Positions 1-13,400 of a DNA stretch of 64,000 nucleotides are shown here, piece by piece (the stretch's first letter is position 1; each line of letters starts with the position of its first letter). The stretch is from Takakia lepidozioides (Eukaryota > Streptophyta > Takakiopsida > Takakiales > Takakiaceae), in contig CM060734.1 of assembly GCA_030704615.1 (NCBI GenBank), forward strand, positions 29,776,042 to 29,840,041, given 5' to 3'. Under the pieces are notes generated by a model. That model saw nothing but the letters and a program-made list of their open reading frames with translations. It had not been told where the DNA came from and searched no databases. The translations under genes were made by a program, and so were the position numbers.

Positions 1-1109
1 CCCAATAGATACAAACAACCATAGGAACAATGCACAAACAATGCACAAACAAAAACTTTTTATCAGTTTCACTAAGGCTGTGACCAAAAAATAGAATCTC
101 CATATCAGAAGTAGACTAAAATCTCTGACAGACTTAGTAAGTTCCTGCTACAGAATGCCAGAATGACACTTTCAAGACATGGGGCAAATCTACCTGTACC
201 AAGTACCTCACAAGATGGATACTAATGGTCAGCCCAGTCCTAAGTATGCTTGGACTGTCTATGGTGTGAAGGCTGCCCTCGTTGAAGCTGCACAAGTGAA
301 GACAGGAGGAAAACGGGCTTTGAAGATGCAGTCAGATACTTCCCAGGATCAACCTGCTCAATCTGGAGCTGCCCCCGATAGTGAGGTCTTTCGCCAATTT
401 CTCAACCTTCATTCTAGGAGCTGTCACAGACTAAAAACAATGTTAGACAAAATCAGCTCGTTTGATAATGGAGAACTGTGTTCTGGTGTTTCATCTCTAA
501 ATAGCAGGCACAGCTGGTAGTTCTTTTGACCTGACACCATTGAACATATAATTCGGATTTCGAATTCACTTCCAAGCACAATGCAGCTATTAACTTCTCT
601 GGAGGGAGGATACATAGCAGTTGTGAGCATATTTTGCAGGCCACCCAGCAAAGCATGCATGGTTGAAAATTCCACAAAAAGAGGAGAGGGAAAAGTGATC
701 TAGTGAGTACTTTGCAAAGAGTCATCAGAACCAGTTTTTGTTACTGGAATGCTTGAATAGGCACAGCTGGGTTATAAAAGAAGAGTCAAACTCAAGGCCT
801 TTCTTATTTGCAATGCTAGAAGGGATAGAAAATGATGGTGCATTGAGAGGTCCTCATCCATCCCTTTCTTGGGCCGTTAAAGAAGAATCACACTAAAGGC
901 CCTTCTTATTTGCACTGCTAGAAGGGATAGAAAATGTTGGTGCATTGAGAGGTCCTCATCCATCCCTTTCTTGACCATCATGTGGAAATGAGGATGGCAA
1001 AGAAAGGAGAAAAGAAGAAAGTGGATGAAGGGAACTAGCCCAGGACAGTTTCCAATGAAAATAAGAAGGCTTAGGGTCTGAACATTAAGAGCGCGTTGAT
1101 CTGGCTCAC
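1..1109. other. No recognised gene; one unassigned ORF
   Basis: An open frame of 113 codons lies at 179-520 on the plus strand. Its product is polar, without a motif I recognise. It could be an exon or a chance frame. The rest holds the tandem duplication listed separately and nothing else I can support. Confidence 0.3.
776..973. repeat. Two-copy tandem duplication, about 96 bp per copy
   Basis: The block at 776-871 recurs at 879-973 with a few substitutions; both copies end in the same run CCATCCCTTTCTTG. The offset is 102 bp. It lies outside recognisable exons, beside the inverted CFAP44 exons. Confidence 0.85.
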
Positions 1110-1831
1110 GCGAGCATGGGCTTTTACGAATTCATCCCTCAGCATCTTCTTCTTCTCACGCAGGGCAAGAAACCTCGTGTTATAGTGCATCTTTGCATGG
1201 TAGACAGCTTCCCCAAACAAGAGCATCTCGTTCCTTTTCAACCTTGCATTTGTGTATTGATCATCTGGGACTGAGTACTCTGGATCAGACTTCAACTTGA
1301 AATCCCCCTTGTGTGTGTTGGCCCAATCGATTGCAGCGGCATCCTCCTCACTTACCCATGTCTACTCACACAAATTGCAGGCATAATAATGTGATCAGTA
1401 CATAAATTATCGGGACGAAAGGAACTCAGCACAAATGCTTAGGCCTTATTTATGGTCCCAGCGTTGACTAAATAAACACTGGCAGCAACTGAGGTAGCTT
1501 GACCAGAGCGCCTCATGTGAAGGTTTGACAACAGCCCTACTGGAATGTGCCACAAGTAACGCGTGGCACCCATTGTGCCCAAAGTCGACACATATATTGC
1601 ACAAATCTAGCCGTAGTCACAATGATATGTTTAATGATAAAGAACATACAATCTGGACTCACCAGGTCGGGTTTTGTCAACAGTAATGTAGCCCATTCTC
1701 TTTCTTGTTGCTTCAAAAGGCGCCGTCTTTGTTCCAGTTTCGTTATGCCAGGTTCATCCACACTCTCAAATTGCTCGCCAGAGGTACTCTTCATAGCAAC
1801 CAACATGTGTTTCTCAACATCAGTACGTTGC
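1110..1831 (-). pseudogene. CFAP44: CFAP44 exons, inverted relative to the rest of the gene
   Basis: Two clean exons are read on the minus strand. Exon A (about 1831 to 1663) ends KPDL before the donor gtgagt; it contains LEQRRRLLKQQEREWATLL. Exon B (1361 to 1110) is bounded by acceptor gagtag and donor gtgagc, is exactly 84 codons in phase 0, and contains DFKLKSDPEYSVPDDQ followed by FLALREKKK. Both resemble the coiled-coil middle of the ciliary protein CFAP44 (a VPE/DQ..N motif, then a FLALRD-like motif). In that family they precede the part found on the plus strand from 3027. The reading frames are undamaged, so the inversion is recent, is an assembly error, or these belong to a second gene copy. 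The 5' limit of exon A is uncertain. The WD-repeat N-terminal half is not in the window. Confidence 0.72.
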
Positions 1832-1840
1832 CTAGTAAGA

Positions 1841-3026
1841 CTATGTCCGGATATCTTACTTGTCCATGGACTCCCTATCTCGACAGAAATACCGCCAGGA
1901 CCACTCGCATCCCTGAACATTCATATTGTAGAATTTACATTCTGCCATGATAGGTACCCAGACCGGTCTATTATTTACGACGTGCAAAATATGACCCACT
2001 CATACTGGCCCTTCGTCAACATGGATGGAATAGGGCCCCCTTGACTGCGGGGGTGAGAAGAGGAGCGCATAGCCATAAAGTCCATATCTTAAAAGAAAAT
2101 CTCAAACTACCTCTTAAATCACAACCCCCCTTTTGCGCACCATTCATTTTACAGCTATCATATCGCTCACAGCTTAATCCTCAACAAACTAAAGATTGAC
2201 AGTGGCTAGCTAGCCACTGTATGACTGGCTACGGTGCTGATAGGGCCACCACTGGGGAAGAGGCTCTTATTTATGCTAGCTCCGGTTGGCGTCATATATA
2301 TATCTAGCGCTTAGTTGCCGGTCATATCTAACCGGAAAGTGCAGCACGCAGCTGGAACCGGCATAGGCCATCAAGCTTACTAACTGGTTAGAGAACCGGC
2401 ATTGTGATTGTAAGAATGTTAGGGGGCTGAGGCACTAGAACCATTGCACCTTTAGCCAGCTGTGTTCTTTTCTAATGCGAGAAATCGTCTAACAGCAGGT
2501 GAGCAGTCTAACTACACAATCTTCTGACCACTGACATATTTCCCAGTCACACTTATTGATATGAGGATGGGTCCAGATTTTGCAAACTATCTGTATTCTA
2601 CGAGAGAAGAAGAAGATGGTATATACTATGTGCAGGAGGGGCAGAGAGCCCGTAGGACTTAGTAGAACAGCAGCAAGAAAGATAGTGTCTGATCTTTGGG
2701 GATGCTCTCCATGCCTTGTCGGTAAGGGGCCAACCTAGCCCTGAGCCACAGTCAACTCGTGCATGTTTTAGAGAGTTTTCAACTTCAAGAGCCAGAGGCC
2801 CAACTGGCCAATGCCTGCCAACATTGTTCTCTGATAAGGTTCAGAGACCAGTTGTGGACAACTTCGCTACACGTATTATGGCTGGTTGTCATTAACTCAC
2901 TGCTTTGCTGATGCAGGACACCCACGTTCTCCAGGGACAAGACTTTGGCTTTAACAACATTAAAAATAATCATATCTTATTCTCTTCTAAAATTGTGGCT
3001 TTGTCGTGGTTTGGGGACAATCCCAG
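1841..3026. other. Non-coding stretch, nothing recognised
   Basis: No ORF with family signal on either strand. An inversion breakpoint relative to CFAP44 should fall here or close by. I see no transposon end at it. Confidence 0.4.
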
Positions 3027-6000
3027 GAGCGAGAGGATTATATTGACAGATTAGCAAAGGAAGCTGCTATTGCTGCTGCTGCGGAGACCAAGGTAAGTAA
3101 CTTCTCATTGCAGTGGTTCCTACTCCAATGATAAGTTTACTCTTTGTCTGTCTTCCTGAGAGTGGAGAAAGGAAACGACCTTCATAACATCCACAGGAAG
3201 CTCAGAGAGCTTATGGGACAAAACAAAGTATCACAGAAGAAAGAAGTGAGCCCCTCAACAAGCAGCCCAAGAACATGTATTCAACATCAAGAGATCCTAT
3301 AAGGTCGAGAGCCTTGTAGTAGGCATCTCTGATCAAGAGGTCAGTGAGGGATTGGCTGTCCTGGACAGTATGGACCCAAAAGAAATGAAATGAAATGATA
3401 CTTCATAACATCTGCAGAAAGCTCAAAGAGCTTATGGGACAAGAGAAAGCATGAAACAAGAAAGAGAGAGGGGCCCTCTACAAGCAGCCCAAGAACAACT
3501 ACTGCTCAAGGGATTGTCTAAGAGTCAACGCCTCATGCAGATATGCCTCTAAGCATTTCTGATCCTCATAATGGAAGACCTCTGTGAGAGATTGGGTATC
3601 ATGGAAATAAAGAAATACATTAGCTTTGCAGGGATGGGAAGAGCCCTATCATCATTCCCAAACACACATAGTCCTTGAGTTTAGATACGTTGTTTGTGCG
3701 GTTCGGAGAAATATTAAAAAAAAATCTTTTCTCTTCCCGGTTTTTCCTGGTTTCGGGATGTTGACTCGTCCCGCGGGTTAGAATGGATAATATGTCCCCG
3801 CCTACTTTATCTAAAGATAGAACTCAAATTAGTCCGGTCTTTTTCTTAAGAACGGGTGTTTTTCTTTTGGTTTCTTGTAAGAAAGAGTCTTTCATGGAGG
3901 CTTACGCTTCAAGTTGGTTCTGTGGTCTCTCCAGAGCATACTCACACCCTCTTTTTCAAGGAGCAGATGGGTTCCAGCTAGTGAAGTTCCTGACACTCTG
4001 ACCCACAGCTCTCCACCATAGTAAACAGCTCAGAGATGCCTTTCAACCTTAGCCCATTTCAGGCAAAGCATACTTTGCTTCTGCCACCTGTTGTCTTCAT
4101 CAGCTTCTTTAAGAACAACTCCTATGCTCCTTAACACTTCTCCAGTTTTAGAACCACAAAACCGCCGTAGTGAGTGCATCTCAGCTGATGGCACATTTGA
4201 CTGCAGGAAAAAGAGGGTGGTGGAATGGGTGGTATGGGTGGTGGCCCCAAGAAGAAAGTGGAAGAGACGAAAGAACTCCAAGTCGAAGTTAAGAAATTAG
4301 GGCTTGTGACACCAGAAAAAACAAGAGGCTTCAAACGCAAAGAGGTGGAAAAAGCCAAAATCGTTCTATCCCCACTGGAGGTAAGCAAAAGTTACCCTAG
4401 AAACAAAGTAAATGTCCACAACAAGCATACATCAGGGAATTCCTGGGGTGCATCAGCAAGCTGCAACTTACTAATTTACCATTTGCAGGAAGCAGAGCAA
4501 GCGGCAAATAATATCAGGCTTCAGTTTGAGAAGTCAAAATTGCAGGGGAAGATAAATGATATCATTACTGGTTTTGATCATGAGCTGGAGGAGTTGCGTT
4601 TGGAGAAATTTCGCCTTGAGATCAACATGAAGTGTGCTGACCTCAAGATGCTTGCCTTCTATCAGGTGCCAACTCAGTCACTTTCTGTGGGAATTGTTGC
4701 AGCAAGGTTTTGGAATTCACCTCTATCCATGTACAGTAGAAAGAGACAAGAGGGATAGGAATATTTGTCGGAACACATGTGCAGGATGTAAAGATGCAGA
4801 TGGCAGTGGCAGCAGGGATAGTGACAGACTCTAATGGTCGTACAGGCAGTTGTTTGAATAATACACTAGAGGAAGACATAAAGGGATAGAAAGAGAGAAG
4901 ACCACAGCATATCAACGAGGTTTCATATCCCCTTCACGAGAGTTTTATGGAAGCAATCAAGGCAAGCTGCAGTTATGGCTACATGTGTTCCTTCCAGCTC
5001 ACATTCTTATGTGAAACTGCATAGTGCAGAGCAAGTTGCTGTCCCCATTTTCTCTACTTCAAGCAGGCCTCATGAACCAGGCCATCATGTATGGACTTCA
5101 ACCTTTTGCTGCTGTCTGTCTACAGGAACTGAAAGTGCTTCAGGTCCTCCAACCGCAAGAGGAAGCGCTGGATTCACGCCATAATGCAAAACTGGCAAAG
5201 GCTGCTGAAATATTGGTAGTCCTTTGTAAATTTTAGCTGCGACAGGATCAGCAAACTCGGAAGTGGGGGAGTGATTTTCCAAACAAATGTTGTACTTTTT
5301 GGACAAGTAGACTTGCAATTATTAAAGAATTTGATTTCAAACAAATGAGTCTGTCAGATCATGTAATAGGTGGACAAGGACAACAGATTGAGATTATAAT
5401 CTTGAAATGTTGACATACTCCTCAAAACATGCTTGTAAGCTAGGGACGGAATCTCAAACATTCAAATTAGTTTCTCTGACCATATGAGAACTAGGTGCCA
5501 TCAGAGGGGCAAGCATCTGACAATCAACCATTTGCACAAATGAGTTGTGTTTTTAGGTGTTCCCCTGAAAAAGTACCCTGTTTGAGAACTTTTTTGGTCT
5601 CATTTTGTAATGAATTTAAGGGCTCTCAACTGTTCCTGAAATCACAGGACTCATGATGTGCGTTGTCTGGACGGATGGTAGTTAAAACTCAGCGAGCATG
5701 AGAAGGTGCTTGATGCCAAAAGGGCAGAGGTTCAGGGCTTCCTAGACGCAAGGCAGGAGGTGATTTTCTATCTTGATTACTTGTTTAAGGAGGTAAAGAT
5801 GCACCATACAGGCCTTAATTCTCGCTCGTTCACTCCAGCCCATTGTAACATGTACACCTGTTCATGCATTCCAGAGCAATAGACTTCAATTTGCAGCCAG
5901 GATTCAGTACCAAGGGAGCTCCACCAATGTCAAACTGTGCATTTTTAACCAAGAAAGTGCTGGGTGTGGGATGGTGAGCAGCTGTATGTTCAATTTGAAG

Positions 6001-9000
6001 CAATGAACATAGTTGGAGAGGAAAACCCGGCACATGATGTGCTTCACAAAATGTATACAAAGAAAATGAGGCGGCAAAAGAAGAAGGTGGAGGGTCAGGA
6101 GGATGACTCAGATGAATCAGAAATGGAAGATACTGCCGATGATGATGAGGATGATTACGAAGATGAGGATGTAAGTGTCTCAGCTTACCTTCACATTGTT
6201 TTCCTGACTTTTCAATAGTTTGCTTTGACCAGCTCAAAAACTTCCTTGCTGCTCAACCAACAACCACTCTCATTTTGTGGTGCTGTAGTTCGTGGAGCTT
6301 TGCCCTCCCAATGCCAATCCTGATATATACCAAAGATGGTTTCCCTTCGAGATAAGCGTTGTGACCTGGACTACTTCATCATCGACAATAACAAAATGCT
6401 AGATGGTAAGGTTGGAACTCGCAGAGGGGTCTCTCAATTGTCTCTTTTAGGCAAGTCTATGGAGTGCCATGGAAAAATGCAGGAATGCAGACACTCCTAA
6501 ACCAACCAGGAACCACTGTATGCTCAGTTCCATTCTGATTGTCAGGAAAGGGGGAGTTTCGCTTATGATTGATCACTTATGACCTGTCTGTCAGGTGGAT
6601 CTAAAAGTCTACATTTCAAACAAAACAGATGAGCTCTATCATTCCAACCTCAAAAGTGCCTGCTAAACTGGACACTGTCTGCAGCAATCACATTGGTCTG
6701 TTTGAGTTGCTGTAGAATTTGAGGATACAGACATGGCAGAGTTACTCCTGATTTCTGAATTTCAGCGCTAAAAAGGGAGAAGGATGGCATCCTGAAGAAG
6801 AAGAAAGCAGTTGACATGGCAGTGAATGATGTTGAGGAAGAGATGAAGACATTTCAGAGATTGAAACAGACTTCATTGAATGATGTTGACATTGCCCTTA
6901 CTCTTCGCATGAACCAGGTTCTTTGGCTCCAAGGGGCACCCCAGCCTTTTCCTTTGAAAGAGCAAAGATTTTTCCTCAACCCTCCTTTCATATGGATAAT
7001 GTACCATCTATCAAGAAGTAATATAAAGATGTCACTGTTAATTATGTGAATGCCATTTACATTGGTGTCTGTACTACCTATTGTGCTTGTTTCCTTAAGA
7101 TGTTTTCTCTGGGCTCCAACTCACTTCTGGCATTACTATGTTTAACTTCCAGATAGAATATATGGAAGACGGTTTGCTGCCAAAAGACCTATCTGGAGGG
7201 CTTGTTTTTAGCAATCTAGAACTTCAGGGCTTACGGGATCGGATAGAGAAGCACGGCCATGAAAAGACGGCGCTGCGTAAACTTCACAAAGAGCTGCGCA
7301 AGGAGCACTCGACGCTTAACAAAGAGAGGAGAGCCGAAGAAAACAAAACTCAAGAAACTGAGAACAAGTATATTGAGGTCCAGTTGCTCAAGTTTGGCCA
7401 GGTTTATTTCTGATCATAAGTACTTTGGGATGGATGTGTAACTACATCATATGTAGCATAACTGGGCTTCAGTAGATGGTGGTGGATCACAACTTCCATC
7501 ATCACAGCATATTGTGGAGTGAGTAGGGGTTTGGATCATAGGGGCTTCAACATTTTGGTTGCTCTCAAGGGCCAAGAATGCAAATTTGAAGGTTTTTTGC
7601 TTCCGGTACACCCCAATATGCCAAAGTAACTATACAGAGGGCTTCTGATTGTCTGGGGTTGCATAAAAGTAGATGAGCTGTTTTGCCAGCTATCATGGCA
7701 AATGATCCTCAATGTCGAGAATGGTAGTCATAAGCAGGATGTGGGATATTTCCAGTCAAAGCACAAATCATTGATTGGAAAGTAAGATTTGGAGTGATCG
7801 CCTAACTGGAGCAACTCGGATAGACCTACATGTTTACACTTTGGCAGTGCCACAGACCATTACAGATGAGACTTTGGACATTATCAGCATCAAAAAGGAC
7901 ATAAGTGTTTTTTAAGTTCGCAGTAAGTTTGCCTTGCTCACTGATTGTGGTGATTGATTCTGCATTGGTAATCTGTGAAATTTTCTTGGTGAGGTTAGTG
8001 CAAGGATATTCAAATACATTCAAAGTGTCATGCCAGCATGTGGCTACTAGAATGGTAAGCTGCTCCAACAAGCAGGAGCGTGTTTGATTCTTTGGCAAAC
8101 TCTTATACTATAGTGGAAGTGTCATGAATTTTTGAGACCAATTATTGCATGGAAAATTAAGGCTTGTCAAGGCTATTGCACTAAGCTGTGGCATTGTGTG
8201 TACAACTGTAACAGTGCTGACCAAGGAAAATGCAGCCATTCTCCACATAATTGCTGATATCAAAGGGATGGTCAATGCAATTGATGATGTAAGTTGCCTT
8301 GACTAATCTTCTACGTTATCAGTTCAACTCTAGAATCAGTGAATCTTGAAATGGTGTGTTTAAGAAGCTTCCATCATCAGTGGTCATGGAAAGATTTTTT
8401 GCGGGCTACAGTATCACTGAAAATTGAGTGTTACCTTGCTTGCAGAGTCATCCATGTCAAACGTCCATTCATGCCAGCTGTGGATGGCATTGCAAGCTGC
8501 CCAATACCATTTTGATTGTGCATGGATTGAACACACCCTTTTGTCGTCTATGCTGATTGCTTACACTTTGACAAATTTCCAGGACATGAAAGGGAGAGCA
8601 GCAACTGAGTACAAGGACCCACTTCTTGAAAAGAGGAAGGCTGAAGCTGAACAAAAGTTCCTATGCCAGGTAACTTAAATGTGTGGCCCTTCGCTCTTTG
8701 GAAGCTCACTACCTACTTGAAATGTTCGCTGGCAACTAAGATTGAAAACGTCAAACGGCCATACGTTGGGGTCTCATCTAACAAGGAATGCCTTGTGACT
8801 GGTTTGGCTTGATTGATTGCTGCTCTAAGATGTGTCTGGTAATGACTAACTGCATTGTCATGAGGACCTTTGATGACCCCATTGGGAATTGAATACTCGT
8901 TTTGCGAATGTACATAACCATCACCCATGTGGTCCCATACTGGTGACATTTCCATGGAATACAGGCACTGGAAGCCCAAGGGAGCTATGGGAGAGAAAGT

Positions 9001-10089
9001 TCCTAAAGGGAATCTGAAAATCAAGAATCCAAACTAGGCAGAAATGAAATGAATGAAATGAAATGAACTTTGTATTGTCCATGACAAGCTCATGAAAAAA
9101 CAAACGAGAGTTCATTACAGCCATGCCTGGACCAGTGTTGGGCGGTTATTTGATTATAGAGAGAACAGTCGGTTCCGGCTAGGAGTGACATAGTCATGGG
9201 AAAGACCCTCCGGTGGCGGGGGTTTGGTTTATTTTTCCCTCTAAAGAACCTCCGGTTATGGGTATTTGACAACCTGAAATGTTAGGTTATGAGGCGGGGA
9301 TGGGGTTACATCTATTTGTCAACACGGGTACAACGTCCGGTTTTCAAAGAGAACCTGCCCCTTCCCACCCGAGGCAGTTCTGAATTTGCTTACATTTGCC
9401 ATTGTGTTTGGGCTTTTGGCTCTGGAGGTGGCATTTGCAACTATGATGTTGAAGCTTGCACAGGGGGCTTGTGGATGCTTCTAATGAGCTCTGCTTGGGC
9501 TTCTTGTTCTCCAATGGATCTGTTTTTATTTTGTGAAGAAAGGTATCCCCTTTCCTTCTGGAAAGATGCTTCCTGTTGTGGCACTGTGACTGGACTTCAG
9601 ATTGTCTACTTGGCTACTGCTGATCCCCACTGGGGCTTCTACTTTGGAGCCTTATCTGGGTTGATGTTCCCAGGCTTCTCAGTCGGAATCTGTTCGAGGT
9701 GCTGTGAGGGCTGAAGGCTGGTGTCTCGTGATTTCTGCCTCTACTCCCCTTTTTTGCAGTTCTATTTTATGGAAGATGGTTCTCTGACCTGGGGAGTCAA
9801 CACTGAACAGAAATGAAATGACACACTGAACAGAGAAAGAAAAATGAGGAAAAGGGAACTTCATACTATACTGTCCATAGGACCAAAGACTTCCAGGAGA
9901 AAATGGTCTACTAAAGAAATAAACCATGAGAGAATCTGAGTGCTGTCGTCCTGTTTGCAGGTGGTGAGTGCACAAGATGAACAAATTCGAAAACTGCAGG
10001 TTGATATCATGACAGTAAAGACAGATTACCTCATTCATTTCCCTAGCCTTTCTGGCCACATGGTCATACAGCGGAGGGCCCTTGAGTAG
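3027..10089 (+). pseudogene. CFAP44: CFAP44, C-terminal half, multi-exon with one frameshift
   Basis: CFAP44 works with CFAP43 in the tether of inner dynein arms in motile axonemes. Exons with GT-AG borders: 3027-3092, 4207-4380, 4489-4665, 5126-5215, 5697-5759, 5982-6170, 6289-6405, 6766-6917, 7153-7401, 8215-8288, 8583-8669, 9961-10089 (stop TAG at 10087). Most introns are phase 0. Family signals in order: a Gly-rich GGMGGMGGGPKKK segment, FDHELEELRLEK, VGEENPAHDVLHKMYTKK, a long Asp/Glu run, CPPNANPDIY, SLRDKRCDLD, LTLRMNQ, GLLPKDLSGGLVFSN, LLKFGQ and a terminal QDEQIRKLQVDI coil. Exon 6289-6405 switches frame by one base between CPPNANPDIY and SLRDKRCDLD. Phases on both sides imply one unseen exon between 7402 and 8214. 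With the inverted exons upstream this copy looks broken, but codon quality elsewhere is good, so sequencing or assembly error is possible. Confidence 0.8.
3168..3496. repeat. Imperfect direct repeat inside a CFAP44 intron
   Basis: About 110 bp at 3168-3280 returns at 3385-3496 at roughly 80% identity; shared core is AGAGCTTATGGGACAA and, later, AAGCAGCCCAAGAACA. The second copy is preceded by AGAAATGAAATGAAATGA, a string also seen at 9041-9066 and, shorter, at 9807. These may be tails of dispersed retroposons. Confidence 0.55.
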
Positions 10090-10476
10090 TCTTTTGCAGA
10101 CTCGATGCCATGCGTGCTAATGCTTTTGCTACACATGGCCAAGCTGCCCGGAGTTTCAGGAAGTGTGAGATGTTACATTGACATGACAAACCCTTCATTT
10201 TGATATTGCATTAAGAATTTATGAAAACAGTTTTCAATGTCATTCAAAACTAGAGTAGAACGGATTCTTCTCTTTGCACACCACCGAATGGTGGATGTCC
10301 AAACCTATGCAAATCTTGATACTTCAAAAAAGATTCTTGTTTGCAACTCATGCTGTAAAATGTACATATACTGTACATATACTTCATATCCATCCTCGTG
10401 CGTATACAAGTACTTGACTCATCTCCCACAAATAAAAGACATGAACAGCAGATGAAAATAAAAATGTAAGCAATTT
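10090..10476. other. Tail-to-tail spacer between CFAP44 and NAC
   Basis: 387 bp separate the two convergent stop codons. It should hold both 3' untranslated regions. AATAAA-type signals are present (for example ACAAATAAAAGAC near 10429), but I cannot assign them to a strand with certainty. Confidence 0.4.
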
Positions 10477-13400
10477 CTATGATATGACTGCATACATGTG
10501 ATGCAGTAGCCGACAAATAACTTTTAGTGACAGAAACCAGCAGAGTGCTGACACTGCTCCCAGCAGAAACACAAACAGAAAACCGCTGCTGGATCCCCTT
10601 GCCACCTGTCTTGGTGGCTGAGTGTGATTATTGTCCTTGCTGTACAACTCGCTAGATGGCGTTGTTTCACTGTACAGGCCCCCTGCATCAGAGAGGCCGT
10701 CTGTCATCGCCGCCTGCTTGGTGCCATCTCCAGAGCGAGTGCAGGTAATGGTGAAGGTGGTCAGGTGTGGATCATTGGCCGTCACCTGAATAGAGCTAAA
10801 GCTTGAACTTCCTCCCTGCGAATACTCAGCCGCTGAAGCTGGTAGCACAGGCATAGAGCCCAGCAGCTTCAACAGCCCTGCCAGAGGTGCTGACAACTGT
10901 TTGACGCCATCCCCAGTGCTCTTCACATTTCCAAGTGATGCTCGTGTGGAAGGGCGTGATCGCTCCAAATACAGTTCAGGAGAAATACAAGTCGAGGTCA
11001 AATCTTCTGACTGAGGATTGAGACCATCATTATCGGAGTTAATGTCCCCTTCATGTATTGGTGGCATTGCTGCAGTACCATCCTCTGAGTTCAGATACGA
11101 GAGCAACTCCGCATTATAGGAATACAGCTCAACAGACTTTGCACCATCTACAACTTCATCGTTGGCATATTCTTGTGCCCCAGAATGCTCGGCACTGCTT
11201 AAAATTACTGGCATGTCCGCAAAAGATGGCAGCATATCTGCATAAGACACAATTTACGTCACTTTTGTGACAAAGACTACTTCTTTCTTGCACAGCAGAA
11301 AGCCATATTGTGCCCACCATCAGATCGCAAAAATGACCTCCCTCAATTTAGTAACCAAAAATCTTAATGCACATAAGAATAAGCCATAACAAAAATTGCA
11401 TCTTGTCCGCCCCAACACCCACCTGTATGAGGTAAAATAGCTGGGCCTTCAAGGCCCAAATCTACTAATGGTCCACTTGTGCCCCCTCCGTCCGAAGTTG
11501 AATTATGTGCGTCCATGGAAGGCAATGAGCCTGAAATAATGTAATCTTCCCATTCTTCATAGTCGGGCCGTCTGCTAATGGAGGCAACCTGTGAGTCCAC
11601 AACAGCTTCAGACACAAATAATGAGGCATGACAACCCTTACAGCCTTGCTAAAGATGTTCAAACAACATCAGTCAACATCAAACGTCACGCAAATACTCG
11701 AAAGTGTTTGCTCCAAGCCGGCAGACATGAAAAGTAATCCAAACATATACCTCCCCAGAATGAAAGAGGCAGCAGGAGGACAGCATCCACTCTTGCAGAC
11801 TTGGTAGCAGGGATCTGGCCTTGCTACACAGGTTGTGGTGTGCACCCAGATAGTCACACTCCCCACATATTGCATTTTTCCAGCCTACTTGCTTTTTTGC
11901 AGCCAATCTACAACACATCTGTATGTGCTGTGCCACCACTGACTCCTGGCCAATCCAAACTCTGGTTCCCACTGACAAAGAAAAAAGTACATTGTCTCAC
12001 CTCTCTTTCAGACTGAGGAAGACAACTGCAGGACCCATTTTGACCAAACATCCTCTCCTTGCTAAGTCCGACATCAAGCCTTGGAGCCTGCACATCAGTG
12101 GCTGGATGTCCAGCAAACTCTAGCATGTTGTTTTGATGAAACTGGAGTCTACTGGATGGTTCTCCGTTCTGCGTAAAAGGATGTCTTTGCATGCGAATCC
12201 TGCGAAGGGCGGTCCCCTGCTCATCACCTTGGACAAATTCACCTTGTTGTCGCATGCGCAAATTGATGATCAAGTCTTCGGGGCTATCTATTATCCGTTC
12301 ATCCATGACCTGTAGCAAGTCATTCAACTCCAAATAATCACCCTGCAGCATCTCCTCAACTGTCAGATCGGCTGCTCCTGCATACTGGCCAAAATCACCA
12401 TCGATCAAATCATCACGCCCGTTGTCATCATCCAGTTGGGCCTCATCTTGACCCACCAGGGCAACCTGCAGCATCTCTTCCAAAATTGCTGCCTCTTCTG
12501 CAGAGACATTGTCTTCTGTCACACCCATAAATTTTGCCGGGGTGACCACAAGCCCCAGATCTTCAAAAGCAAAAGAGTCCTTGCATTCCACAAATTCTGT
12601 AGATCTCATATCCCTTCCTGTGCTCTCAGCCAGCAGATCTTCCATCTCTCTCTGCAAAGCACCCCACCAATGGGTCAGCAAACGATTTTATATCGACAAT
12701 GACAAATGCAAGATTCAGAGGGCAAAGGGAGATGGACCATGTAGTTTAAACTCAACCACAAAACCTGCAACCCATAACAAGAAGAGGAAAACCCAACCCC
12801 ATGTCAAAGAACAAACACAAAATATCAATATAGAATCAGAGACTACACCTCAAAACTAACCACTGAGGAGTGGTGTAAGTTAGTTGAGGGGGCCATGTTG
12901 GAACTCTGATGACTGCTACCAAACACAACTCCCTCCACAGCCCTGGTAGGCTCAGTCTTCACTTCTGCATCCTCTGCTACAGAGGACCTCATATAGTCCA
13001 CAAGACAATCATCCTGAGTTTCCCTGGGAGGAGGTGACTTATAGTCCTCCTCTGAAAATACAGCACCATACTGCTCCCCATTCTTTGGACCTGGCCCACT
13101 CTTCTTGAAGACACGACACAACACAAATGCATCCTGCTCACCACAACACAGAATCAGAATGCAACAACAACGTGACAAACTTCCACAAACACTCCTTGTG
13201 AGACATCCACATAGCACAATCCAACAATTTGCAATAGATGGCCTACAAAATTGCAAACACCTGTAGGCCAATAAACAGAGAAGTAACGGACAGAGGTAAA
13301 ATCAAGGTGAGGACAGTACCTGAGAAGCAACTACCTTTTCACAGTCCTCCTCGTCCATGCGATACTCATGCATAACCCAATCTGTTCGATCCCCATGAGG

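Noticed and set aside
1547-2044. 165-codon plus-strand ORF
   Set aside because: It overlaps the inverted CFAP44 exon A, whose splice sites and family match are on the minus strand.
5830-6237. Minus-strand His/Pro-rich ORF
   Set aside because: Shadow of the acidic CFAP44 exon at 5982-6170.
11679-11978. Possible extra NAC exon on the minus strand
   Set aside because: The five-exon model already keeps frame exactly across the 11588/12001 junction; including this piece adds no NAC feature and breaks the phase.
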